From Leptoclinus maculatus (Eukaryota > Chordata > Actinopteri > Perciformes > Stichaeidae), in assembly GCA_032191485.1 (NCBI GenBank), contig JAVDOI010000125.1:118572-182571 (forward strand): a stretch of 64,000 nucleotides of DNA. The letters are read 5' to 3'. Each line of letters starts with the position of its first letter. Within the stretch, counting starts at the first letter, position 1. The notes under the pieces were generated by a model. That model saw nothing but the letters and a program-made list of their open reading frames with translations, searched no databases and was not told the DNA's origin. The translations under genes were made by a program, and so were the position numbers. Below are positions 1 to 9,439 of the stretch, piece by piece.

Positions 1-162
1 CTTGAGTGTTTCCTTTCCTTTCACTTCCTGCTTTCTTTCCTAACGGAGTCTTTCGAGTCGTTTTCTGTAGCTTCTCTTTTTGTTTAATCTTCTTCCATCT
101 CTCACGTTGCCCTCTTTTCCTTAGTTTGTCTTTTCCTTTCTTTCCTTCCTTCCTCCTCTCTT

Positions 163-165
<3 letters not shown>

Positions 166-233
<68 letters not shown>
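166..233. repeat. (AC)34 microsatellite
   Basis: An uninterrupted AC run follows a pyrimidine-rich stretch (1-165). Confidence 0.98.
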
Positions 234-235
<2 letters not shown>

Positions 236-800
236 GAGGACGTTCCATTGACTTTAATTCATCCTTTAACCCCGAACCTCCTAAAAGCACAACCCTGACC
301 TCAGACCCCTGCTGACCATAAAATAACCCCATTTTCAAAGGCATGCCCCCCCAAAGATGTTCACTCTGGAGAGGAGTCGCCTCAGCTGTCAAAAAACAAC
401 ACACACACACACACACACAAAGATGGCAGCGGCTGCTTTCATTCCAATGAAACAATAACACTGATTGCTGTTGTCGTGACTACTGAAGTGATAGAATAAT
501 CAATGTGAGTGTTTGTCGCCTCCCGCTGCCCAGTGTGTGTGTGTGTGTAAGTGTGTGTGTGTGTGTGCGCGCAAACACATTACTTCTTCAATAAGAAAAA
601 GAGCGAACATGAGTGTGTTTGTTTGTTTTAGCGTATGTCAATATGTGTGTGTGTGCGTGTGTGTGTGTGTGTGTGCGTGTGTGTGGTGTTGATGAATTGA
701 GTCATTTAGTAGAGTGTGTGCTGATTAATCCAGGCGGAGTGTTAATACGGAAGATGGGAACAGATTAAATGGCGTACATTAACAAATATTGCCACCCCTT

Positions 801-807
801 TAAACAC

Positions 808-857
<50 letters not shown>

Positions 858-883
858 TCAGCGTGTTGTCTCTTTGAACACAC

Positions 884-941
<58 letters not shown>

Positions 942-976
942 TCAGCGTGTTGCCTCTTTGAACACACACTGTGTGT
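801..976. repeat. Duplicated block with two GT arrays beside the exon 4 donor
   Basis: Two tandem units and a third partial one each consist of AACACAC-ACTGTGTG, a long GT run (811-856 and 887-940), then TCTCAGCGTGTTG[T/C]CTCTTTG. The partial third unit ends at 976, directly beside the exon 4 splice donor (977-982). Each junction ACACACTGTGTG is self-complementary. Confidence 0.9.
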
Positions 977-982
977 ACTCAC

Positions 983-1129
983 TGTTGGCCAGTAGCTGTT
1001 GCTGCTGCAGGAGTTGTTGTTGATTGACAGCTCCGATGGCCGGCCCCCTCCCACCTCCTGGTCCTCCACCATGAGCTCCAGGAGGGGGGCTGGTCAGACG
1101 CTCCTTATCCCAGGAACACTCACTTCCTC
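983..1129 (-). CDS. dach2: dach2-like exon 4: Gly/Pro- and Gln-rich linker segment
   Basis: This 147-bp exon completes a Gly codon and encodes GSECSWDKERLTSPPPGAHG, a Gly-rich stretch GGPGGGRGPAIGAV, and NQQQLLQQQQLLAN, then one base of the next codon. It corresponds to the GSESSWDKDK...LNPLQQNHLLTN segment of mammalian DACH2; the Gln runs are longer here. The acceptor is CCACCCAG|GAGGAAG and the donor CCAACA|GTGAGT. The final base A would open an Arg codon, as expected for the NRLDLPF continuation of the family. Phase is 1 at both ends. The downstream intron begins GTGAGTACACACAGTGTGTG and runs straight into a duplicated GT-rich block (801-976). Later exons, including the DACHbox-C coiled coil, are not in the window. 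Confidence 0.9.
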
Positions 1130-1140
1130 CTGGGTGGACA

Positions 1141-2220
1141 CAGACACAGAGGACGTTCAGGCTCCAAATTGATCAAAAACTTGAGCAGAAAAAAGTGAAA
1201 ACGTGACTTTTACGTGTCATAAAGTTGTTGTCAAGCTCCCCGTTATATATTAACGTCATATATGAACATATGAAAGGGCAGATTTACCTTTAATACAACT
1301 GCTATGAAGTGACTCTGATTTGAATGAAGCTCCTGGTAAATAATAAGCTGTGAATGTTTCATCTAACCTGTAACCTCACACAATCATACCTTTAGCTGAC
1401 GACATGCTGTTCTACGTTAACAATACTTCTTTAACTACTTCTACTTCCTGCCTCTAAATGGACTACAATCAGTAAAAACCTTCTGCTTTACGGGACATTA
1501 TGGGATAGAGATGCTCATTTTCAATACAGATCCTGAGACCTGAACTTTTTTTAGTAACGATGTAGACTAACAGACCCGATGTCAAAATAAACTGTAAAAA
1601 ATGACAAATCCTTTATTGTTATCCTTTTGTTATTGTCCTCTATAGTGGTTATTTCCATAAAAGCACACAATTCAAATGGAATAAATGTTTGATTAAAAAT
1701 AAATATATCATTTGTAGTTTTAATGATATATTATACGCTGAGAGGTGTTAGAGAAGTTTTCACAGCTGTGAAAACTTCTCCTTCAAATAACTGGATTCTT
1801 TCCAAAAACTACAAAAGATTACATTCTAACGCATCATAACTTATGTAACTTTTGTAAAATTTTGGTGAAAACAAAAACAAAATACAGATCTGAGTGAAAA
1901 TCTAATAGAGGAAACATTTGAGGTCATTTAAAAAAAAGAAATTACGTTAAATTATTTTGTTACTTTGCATATATTACACACAAATTACATATTTGGTTTT
2001 TGCATCTCTGATAGAAGTATTTAAATAATTGTCAACAAAGATCCTTACAAACAGTTCAGTATATAATCATTAATCATTAATAAACACTTTATCATGTCAG
2101 TTAATACAACCTTTTGATATTGATTATGAAGGTGAATATCATTAAGCAGTTTACAGGATAAAGTTTCTCATTAGAAAATGTCAAAAGAGTGAAACAATCC
2201 CTTTCTCTCTTCACACCTTC
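1141..2220. other. AT-rich intron sequence, no gene seen
   Basis: Non-repetitive AT-rich DNA with no ORF of note. It contains a 30-bp perfect palindrome at 1751-1780, listed separately. Confidence 0.7.
1751..1780. repeat. 30-bp perfect palindrome centred on CAGCTG
   Basis: The left half is GAGAAGTTTTCACAG and the right half is its exact reverse complement, with no spacer. The centre CAGCTG is an E-box. Confidence 0.95.
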
Positions 2221-2223
2221 ATT

Positions 2224-2315
2224 CCTCTCTCTCTGTGTGTGTAACGCTGCCTCTCTCGCCCAACACATCTCTCTCTCTCTCTCTCTGTGTGTAACACTGC
2301 CTCTCTCGCCCAACA

Positions 2316-2360
<45 letters not shown>

Positions 2361-2383
2361 AACGCTGCCTCTCGCCCAACACA

Positions 2384-2425
<42 letters not shown>

Positions 2426-2466
2426 AACGCTGCCTCTCTCGCCCAACACATCTCTCTCTCTCTGCT
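2224..2466. repeat. Compound (CT)n/(GT)n minisatellite
   Basis: Four units each hold a CT run, a GT run and the conserved spacer AACGCTGCCTCTCTCGCCCA followed by ACACATCT. Length variation lies mainly in the CT and GT runs. Confidence 0.9.
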
Positions 2467-2558
2467 CCCCTGTTCCCTCTCTCATCCATCTTCATCTCCC
2501 TCCATTAGTTTGAATTAGCAACCGTCTCTCTCTATTATTGCCTACTGAACTCCCTGCG

Positions 2559-2559
<1 letters not shown>

Positions 2560-2608
<49 letters not shown>

Positions 2609-2702
2609 CAGCTGGGCCTCATCCCCTCTGCCATTTACACCGAGGAAGAAAAGAAGTATAAACAGATGGGCAGATGTTCTCTCTCTCTCTCTCTCTCTCT
2701 CT
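2560..2702. repeat. GT array and CT array
   Basis: (GT)24 at 2560-2607 is followed by a CT run at 2676-2702, with about 70 bp of mixed sequence between. Confidence 0.95.
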
Positions 2703-2879
2703 TTTCTCTCTTGGCCTTGTCTTCTCCTTTGCTGCCTCTCTTTTATTCTCTCTCCTCCCTTACTTTTATTTTTAAAACATTATTTAGCATTTCCGTCCAT
2801 CTCGTTATCTCTCTCTCTCTTTTTTATATCTTTCACTGACTATAGGTGTGTTGCAGTGGTGGGCCTTTTCTGCTGGCCT

Positions 2880-3480
2880 AAACAGAATCACAAAGTTATA
2901 GCTATTTTATAATTTTTCTTAAATACACTACATGTATTATAATTTATAAAAATATTTTCCCCATTATCTTATTTTCTCATTGCACAGCTACTGTCTTCCT
3001 CAGTTGCTCTGCTTCCAGTGCAGCTTGTTTTAAGTAGAGCTTTTATCCAATCAGATTTCACCTCTGTGTCTCTAGGTAAGAAGAGAGGCCCGAGGCCTGC
3101 AGACTCACAAGTGAATCCATGTGCAGTTTAAGTGAATGGGGACGATATTGTTGATTGTCATAGTGTTCAACCAATCAGATCTTTAGTTTGACATGTTGGG
3201 CGTATTCTTTGACGTGTCAGAGCCTGCTAGCTGGCCTACAAGTACGTCAGCATTAGTGCAGCTCAGTGTCCAGGTGCAGCTCTGCCGAGAGGTGCAGGGT
3301 GTGCTGTGATTGGTCAGTGGGCGAGCACGTGACTAAAGTGAAACGAAACTTAACTTGCCAGCAGAGCTTAGTTGGAGGAGTAAGAGTTCAAATTGAAAGA
3401 TATGGAAGAAATTATAACATTTGTAGGGTTTGGCTTGGTGTAGTTTATTTATTTTTTACCTAGCTTTGTTTTTTGAACAC
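2880..3480. other. Non-repetitive intron with CCAAT motifs
   Basis: No ORF is credible here. CCAATCAGAT occurs at about 3048 and 3171, and TGATTGGTCAG at about 3307. These could be the remnant 5' region of the hAT-like fragment that follows, but that is a guess. Confidence 0.4.
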
Positions 3481-3483
3481 TTG

Positions 3484-3698
3484 ATGGCTGAAGAGAAACG
3501 GATTTAGTGGCGGAGTTACTGATAACGCCTTTCTCAAGAAGGACATTTCAGGAAAAGCTGGACATCGTAAGAAATGGTCAGTCAACCCCACAGCTGGCAG
3601 CCCTGACTCAGCCTGGGAAAGGATTTGTATGAACGGTATTTCTGGCTGACAGCGTCGGAGAAGCGTTGCACATTTTATGGCTGAATGTGTTTCATTTT
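3484..3698 (+). pseudogene. Degenerate hAT-transposase-like (TTF zinc-finger type) fragment
   Basis: Translation across frame breaks gives MAEEK, then DLVAELLITPFSRRTFQEK, LDIVRNGQSTPQLAALTQPG, KGFV, a stop or frameshift, and YERYFWLTASEKRCTFYG. This follows the N-terminal pattern of hAT-derived TTF-type zinc-finger proteins common in fish. The family motif LYCWECLLF is present as FYG*MCFIF, with the Trp codon changed to a stop. About 15 bases carrying the expected RHFQ region are missing. The fragment is clearly dead. The family match is from memory, without a search. Confidence 0.55.
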
Positions 3699-3829
3699 AA
3701 CTGAGCTCCTGGTGTTTGGAGCTACGCTACGCTAACCTGAGGACGCCATAGCACGGCAGGACACAAGCTACGGTGCTTTTGAAAACTTTTGGAGAGACTC
3801 GAGTGGATCTACAACTCAACGAACACGTT

Positions 3830-3990
3830 CGCAGGGAAACAGCTCCACAACCGCGGCCCGGCGTGAGGTCTGCGCCGGCCGGTGCCCCGGCGGAGGAGGG
3901 AACCCGGCCCCGCTGTGAACCTGCTGCAGCAGACTTGCGAAATACAACTGGGGAGGCTCGACTGTCATCACTGGCGCCCTGTATTTGTCC
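3830..3990. other. GC- and CpG-rich patch in AT-rich intron
   Basis: The patch contains CCGCGGCCCGGCG and GCGCCGGCCGGTGCCCCGGC, standing out from AT-rich surroundings. It follows the hAT-like fragment and may be part of the same insertion or a small regulatory island. No product was recognised in the ORFs on either strand. Confidence 0.4.
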
Positions 3991-3999
3991 ATATGTCAC

Positions 4000-4550
4000 C
4001 AAATACAACCTCTAGTGAATATTGATGATGATGAATAACTTCTACAGACATTCCACTGCAAGACCAGCTATCTCTTCAGGTTCTTAGACACTCCTCAGTT
4101 GAACTCAAATGTAATTTTACGCGTCTTAAAAAAGAGTCTAAATGTTTGGACTAAGCGTCCTCACTAGGACACTAGTCCTCCTGTAGCTTAGTGGTGGAGA
4201 CGTGAAGTCATGTGACCGTGGTGGAGTTCCTTTATAGCCTAGCGTTAGCTTTTTACTTCTGCTGATTGTATTAATGCTTCAAAAGTAAAAAAGCAGTGTT
4301 CATTGGTGAAGATTATCTTGTTGAAGTGTAAGTATGATAAATGTTTGTTTGTTTCTGCAATAATCCCCAAAAGATTCCAAAGGAAAAATCTCATTGGCTT
4401 TTTGTTGAGGGAACCAAAGTGGTGCTAACGTAACAGTTCACCTTTTCTACGAGCCAGTAACACCTTTCATCTTTCGCTCATTAAATGCATACAGTTTTTT
4501 CAAAATAAAATTCTGTCTTCACAGCAAACAACTTAGGTACTACTCAATAC
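4000..4550. other. Non-repetitive intron, nothing recognised
   Basis: AT-rich sequence with no ORF, repeat or motif that I can name. Confidence 0.5.
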
Positions 4551-4551
4551 T

Positions 4552-5412
4552 TTTAATGTTTATAATGGTATTAATGTTCTGTATTAGTAATAATTATATT
4601 AATGTTACCGTATTAGTAATAACATTATCAATATGATTGCAATAGTAATGTTAACAATGTTAATAATGTATTAGTAATAATGTTAACAATGTTAATGTAT
4701 TAGTAATAATGTTAACAATGTTAATGTATTAGTAATAATGTTAACAATGTTAATACATTAGTAATAATGTTAACAATGTTAACAATGTTAATACATTAGT
4801 AATAATGTTAACAATGTTAATACATTAGTAATAAGGTTAACAATGTTAATACATTAGTAATAAGGTTAACAATGTTAATACATTAGTAATAAGGTTAACA
4901 ATGTTAATACATTAGTAATAATGTTAACAATGTTAACAATGTTAATACATTAGTAATAATGTTAACAATGTTAATACATTAGTAATAAGGTTAACAATGT
5001 TAATACATTAGTAATAAGGTTAACAATGTTAATACATTAGTAATAATGTTAACAATGTTAATACATTAGTAATAATGTTAACAATGTTAATACATTAGTA
5101 ATAAGGTTAACATTGTTAATACATTAGTAATAATGTTAACAATGTTAATACATTAGTAATAATGTTAACAATGTTAATACATTAGTAATAATGTTAACAA
5201 TGTTAGTACATTAGTAATAATGTTAACAATGTTAATACATTAGTAATAAGGTTAACAATGTTAATACATTAGTAATAATGTTAACAATGTTAATACATTA
5301 GTAATAATGTTAACAATGTTAATACATTAGTAATAATGTTAACAATGTTAATACATTAGTAATAATGTTAACAATGTTAATACATTAGTGATAAGGTTAA
5401 CAATGTTCCTGT
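4552..5412. repeat. AT-rich minisatellite, 29-bp unit
   Basis: About 26 units, each containing TTAATACATTAGTAATAATG and GTTAACAATG, run from about 4660. Variant positions are AATG/AAGG, and some units carry an extra AACAATGTT. The first 100 bp and the end (5400-5510) are diverged copies. GTTAAC, an HpaI site, recurs in each unit. Confidence 0.95.
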
Positions 5413-5754
5413 ATTAGTCATAATGTCACTGATGTGTATCTAGTAGTAATACTGGTAATGTTAATATACTAGTAATAATGTTAACACTAGTAATGTATGA
5501 GTCATAATAATAATGTTGAGGTTTGTATTTGTCACTACTTTTACTATTTTAACAAACCAAACCAATAGATCAATGGAAAGAATAATTGGCAGATTAATCC
5601 ATATTGAAAACAATCAACAGTTAACAGTTGAGCTCCAGCTCCACCAACAACAGTCAAATCCTGCTTTTACATGATTGCATTAGTAATAATAATCTCATGA
5701 TAGAATAGATAATAGTAGAACTGTTACAGTTTGAATACTTTAACCACATCTTAC

Positions 5755-5870
5755 TGGTTATTTTGACATACTTTTACTGAAGGAACATTTGACTGTAACA
5801 GAATATTGTTACACTGTGGTACTTGTACTGAAGTTAAGTATCAGAATACTTCCTCCACTACTGCTTCGAT
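5755..5870 (-). repeat. Dispersed fish repeat fragment ('ACTTCCTCCACTACTGC' type)
   Basis: It contains TACTTTTACTGAAGG, GGTACTTGTACTGAAGTTA and AATACTTCCTCCACTACTGC. The same word set occurs at 8140-8385, 38680-38920, 56790-56870 and 57290-57370, and is common in teleost genomes. Confidence 0.5.
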
Positions 5871-6560
5871 CTCTTTATTTTCACACCTTTTCTTTCTTTC
5901 TTTGTCTCTTCCTATTTTTGTCAGTCATTCTACCTTCCTTCCTCTCTCGCTGACAAAAAACAAAGATATGGTTTCCATTGACACATAAATCTGCCCCTCT
6001 CTTTCTTCATCACTCCTCTCATCCCTGAGCGGTTTTCTCAATTTTTATAAAGACAGAAAACAGATATGAAGCTCACTGCGAGCGATCGACTTTCACCCAT
6101 CAAACACCAGAACATCTTTTCTCTTTTCCTTTCCTCTCGCCCTAAATATCCCTTTCTCTCATTTCCCTTTCTCTCGTCATCCCTTCTTCATTCGTACACT
6201 CATTCCCTCTCCTCTATTGTCCGCCGGAGTTTCCCAGGCCGGTGTGAGTGTCTCTTACAAAGAAAATCAGGTCGGACAATGAAAAGAAGGCTCTCCAACG
6301 CACTCGCTAAACAAAACACAAAAACACTCTGAATGAAATAAAAGAAGAAGAGCAGGAGGGAATAAATAAAAAACGACAGGGCGAAGGAGAATAAAAAGAG
6401 TAACTCTATCAGCCCATTTGCCAGGTCAGCTGAAGAAAAGGAGGAGATGGAAACAGAGGAAGGATTGCTCTCTCATTTCTTTTCTCTTTGCTTTTTGTTT
6501 TCTGTCTTTTTAATAATTCAGAGAAGCAAACACAGCAGGGATGGAGTGGCCCGGAAAGAG
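5870..6560. other. Pyrimidine-rich then purine-rich intron, no gene
   Basis: TTTC/CTCT-rich sequence (5880-6220) is followed by GAAGAAG-rich sequence (6330-6480). The short ORFs here look like composition artefacts. Confidence 0.6.
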
Positions 6561-6561
6561 A

Positions 6562-6588
6562 GTGTGTGTGTGTGTGTGTGTGTGTGTT
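6562..6588. repeat. (GT)13 microsatellite
   Basis: An uninterrupted GT run. Confidence 0.95.
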
Positions 6589-6589
6589 A

Positions 6590-7753
6590 AGTCTTTGTTT
6601 CTATATATGTCACTTAGTGCTTTAGTACGTTTTCCTGACAGATACTTTTAGACTAAACAATATAATCAGCAGCCATTACCATCGGCGATAATTGCTAGAA
6701 GCATCCACACTTGTTCTCTTCACTCTTTATTATTCATTATTCACATTAACATTAATATTTATCATCATTGCAGTTGTTTTGTCACATATCTGCTGCCACA
6801 TACGGCTAAAGAACGCTCTTAATTCTCACATGTGCATCCAGGATTGAGGTTTAAATCCTCTGAGACGGCAGCATGAAGGTTCTACATAAAAGTGAAAAAT
6901 AACAAAACTAATATTTCAGAGAAAAGAACTTTAAACAGAATGACATCAACTATGAATTAGCAGTGTTGTTCATATTCAGTATAGTCTTTAATCCCATTTT
7001 TAATATTCAAATATTGAATATTTTATGATTTACTTATTAAACAAGTTAACAGTAATATTTTTATCAAGTACGTCTTCATATCGTTTTGATAAAACTTTAC
7101 TTTGAGTCCCACTATTTATCATTATTATATAATGTAGTTGAGTGTTAATCATTAAACTGTGTTTATCTATACATTCATCATATGTTCACATCTACATTAA
7201 TACACATTTATATCAGCTCTAATATGAGTTAAACATGTTTTACATGCTCAATATAATAAATTATTATTATAATAAAATGTATTGAGACTCAATATTGTAT
7301 CTAGATTATTGTTTAAATGAGCTTTTTCATTCTAGTAGTTTGGTTGAAGTTTAAATAAGAATCTAAAATGTTAAGATACATTTTTAATGTGTGAAATTGC
7401 ACAAAAGGTTTCCCCTTACAGCAGAACGTTTCATTCCAAGGTCTTTACCTCGAGGTAGTTTACAGGAATTAGAAATAAATAATGCAACTGTTCTCACAAT
7501 GTGAGCAGAGAGAGAGACAGAAAACTAAAAAACAACACTAAAGTGCAGTTTCCGCGGCCTTCTACGTGTACTTGTATCTGCTCGTATACTGCATCAACAT
7601 GAATGTACCGTTAAATAAAAGTCACAGAATAAAAACGTATTAAGAACTCAAAATAAAACGAGTTAAAGAGAGAAATCTGAAGCGAGGAAGCAAAGAAACA
7701 AACGACAGAAGACGACACTGAATGGTTCTGAAACTTGACCTGCCAGCACTTAC

Positions 7754-7756
<3 letters not shown>
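6590..7756. other. AT-rich non-repetitive intron
   Basis: No ORF or repeat was recognised. This is the longest plain stretch of intron 3. Confidence 0.6.
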
Positions 7757-7848
<92 letters not shown>

Positions 7849-8015
7849 CAGGTCTCTGTCATGTGTCCATATGTTTGCAGTGTAAAATGTTGAAACTGAT
7901 CCCAGCGCAGAGACGATTGTGCGATATGAGCTCGGGTCGAATTTCTACACTTCCTCTTCCATCTTTGTGTCGTTCCTGTGTGTGTGTGTGTGTGTGTGTG
8001 TGTCTGTGTGTGTGT
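7757..8015. repeat. (AC)45 and (GT) arrays
   Basis: (AC)45 is at 7757-7846 and a GT array with one interruption is at 7978-8015. Confidence 0.97.
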
Positions 8016-8139
8016 TTCTTCTTCTTTATATTTTAACCGTGTTTGTAATGGTGAGGTGAGATAAAGACGACATTAAATACAGATACTTGATCTTCAAGAG
8101 GAAGAAGAGGAAGATGAAGGTGTGTGAACGGACTGTAAA

Positions 8140-8388
8140 TAACTTAAAGACATTTTACTGTAATATATGCAGCTTTACTCTTTAAATATTGCTTTAATAT
8201 TGACCATACTGATTATAATACTTCTATATATTCAGGTTATCCGTGACGTGTTACATGTAATAATATTTACCTCTGAGATGTGCTGGACTAGAAAGTATGA
8301 AGTAGCAGGAAATACTCAAGTACAAGTACCTGAAAGATGTACTTACTTTACTTGAGTAAATGTACTTAGTTACTTTCAACTACAGTAC
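8140..8388 (-). repeat. Dispersed fish repeat, near-complete copy
   Basis: It holds TATTTACCTCTGAGATGTGC, AAGTACAAGTACCTGAAAGA and ACTTGAGTAAATGTACTTAG. This is the reverse orientation of the 38680-38920 copy and the same family that seeds the 53053-53764 minisatellite. Its end touches the GT array next to exon 3. Confidence 0.7.
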
Positions 8389-8414
8389 GTGTGTGTGTGT
8401 GTGTGTGTGTGTGT
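8389..8414. repeat. (GT)13, read as (AC)13 in the transcript, 3 nt after the exon 3 donor
   Basis: On the transcript strand the intron starts GTA and continues as (AC)13. CA-repeat RNA is a known hnRNP L binding element. It is complementary to the (GU)15 on the other side of exon 3. Confidence 0.98.
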
Positions 8415-8417
8415 TAC

Positions 8418-8525
8418 CTGTGTTGGAGTGCAAGTCGTCGTCCGACTCGTTGCCGTTCTGGAGACTCATCATCATCTTCATCTTCTGCAGCTTCTGGAGC
8501 TCAGCCATGGCTGCTGCTGTCAGGC
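8418..8525 (-). CDS. dach2: dach2-like exon 3: Met/Gln/Lys-rich linker segment
   Basis: This 108-bp exon completes a Gly codon and encodes LTAAAMAELQKLQKMKMMMS followed by LQNGNESDDDLHSNT, ending in phase 1. The TGLTAAAMAE start, the LQKMK core and the SNTG end match the DACH2 linker. DACH1 has a poly-Ala expansion and a different tail here, so this exon is the best support for the dach2 assignment. The acceptor is CACAG|GCCTG and the donor CACAG|GTAACA. There is no normal polypyrimidine tract: the acceptor is preceded by (GT)15 (8531-8560), and the donor GTA is followed at once by (AC)13 (8389-8414). Length is divisible by three and entry and exit phases are equal, so exon skipping would remove 36 residues without a frameshift. 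Confidence 0.93.
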
Positions 8526-8529
8526 CTGT

Positions 8530-8530
<1 letters not shown>

Positions 8531-8560
<30 letters not shown>
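8531..8560. repeat. (AC)15, read as (GT)15 in the transcript, at the exon 3 acceptor
   Basis: On the transcript strand (GU)15 is followed by CACAG and exon 3, so it occupies the place of the polypyrimidine tract. UG-repeat RNA is the known target of TDP-43 and of CELF proteins. Confidence 0.98.
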
Positions 8561-8562
<2 letters not shown>

Positions 8563-8689
8563 TACCGTCACCTTCATCATCCTCATTATGACAAACATCT
8601 GTAGCAGCACACACTCCTCACAGAGGTAAGAGGTTTCATCAGCTGCCCTAAAGAAAAATCCATCAATCTCTCCACTAACCACCAATCAC

Positions 8690-8880
8690 AATCATCCCCG
8701 TCAGACCTCGCAGGTGCTGCCTGCCTGCCTCTACCCATGATGCTTTGCAGCGAGAGCCGTGACACACATACTGACGATCGCGGCCCGGCTGTTCGCTGTC
8801 ACAATTTCTCTTTCCAGTCCGAGCGTTTTGTTGAAGTGTTTCAGGGTGCGAGTTTCAGATGCCTCGGGGGCCGATGCATG
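8690..8880. other. Unique GC-moderate block upstream of exon 3
   Basis: Non-repetitive sequence with GCGAGAGCCGTGACACACAT and CGATCGCGGCCCGGCTGTTC. No product was recognised; it may be regulatory. Confidence 0.3.
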
Positions 8881-8887
8881 TTCACCG

Positions 8888-8890
<3 letters not shown>

Positions 8891-8936
<46 letters not shown>

Positions 8937-9067
8937 GAACACGCCCCCACCGCTACACACACACACACACAAATACAATCTTTTGTATGGACTAAGATCC
9001 CTGGCTCTGTGCACTGACCTGGAACTGACTTCTATACACAACAACCAGCAGAGTGAGAGCGATGACC

Positions 9068-9115
<48 letters not shown>

Positions 9116-9300
9116 ACACTATTATGTTTGTAAGTGTGCACATGAGCCCTTTGCGTCGTGCTACGTGTGTACGTACAGTTTTCTTTCATGTATAAATGTG
9201 TGTGTGTGAGGGAATGCATGCATGATTATCTGTGCATACTTGTGTGTGTGTGTGTGTGTGTGTGTGTAGGGGTGTGTGTAGGTGTGTGTGTGTGTGGGTC
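8891..9300. repeat. Cluster of CA and GT arrays
   Basis: CA at 8891-8934 and 8956-8971, then GT at 9071-9112 and an interrupted GT region at 9241-9297. Confidence 0.95.
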
Positions 9301-9393
9301 AGTTGGTTTTGCCCCGGTCACGGCTGACGGCTTTGGAGGAATGTCCATTACACACACAGTACAGTTGTCTGCAAGCTATAAAGAAAACAAGAT

Positions 9394-9434
9394 AGAGGGA
9401 GGGGGGGGGGGGGAGGGAGGAGGGGGGGGGGGGG
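9394..9434 (+). repeat. G-rich tract with quadruplex potential
   Basis: Two runs of 13 G are separated by AGGGAGGA and preceded by AGAGGGA. The plus strand could form a G-quadruplex. Confidence 0.9.
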
Positions 9435-9439
9435 TTGTC

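Larger units (their letters stand above)
1..982 (-). other. dach2 intron 4 (5' part)
   Basis: This is intronic sequence downstream of exon 4 on the transcript strand. It holds (AC)34 at 166-233, (AC) at 400-418, interrupted GT arrays at 533-567 and 641-685, and the duplicated block at 801-976. No coding exon was recognised; the family's MMMPHP-containing exon 5 is not here on either strand. Confidence 0.8.
1130..8417 (-). other. dach2 intron 3
   Basis: This 7.3-kb intron is bounded by the exon 3 donor and exon 4 acceptor. It contains a CT/GT compound array, a hAT-like fragment, a GC-rich patch, a 29-bp AT-rich minisatellite, several dinucleotide arrays and two copies of a dispersed fish repeat, each listed separately. 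Confidence 0.9.

Noticed and set aside
1..982. Search for dach2 exon 5 (MMMPHP motif)
   Set aside because: The motif is absent in all minus-strand frames, so the next exon must lie beyond the window.
3727..4015. Paired ORFs of 80 and 93 codons in the GC-rich patch
   Set aside because: Both strands are open because of GC-rich composition, and neither product has a recognisable domain.
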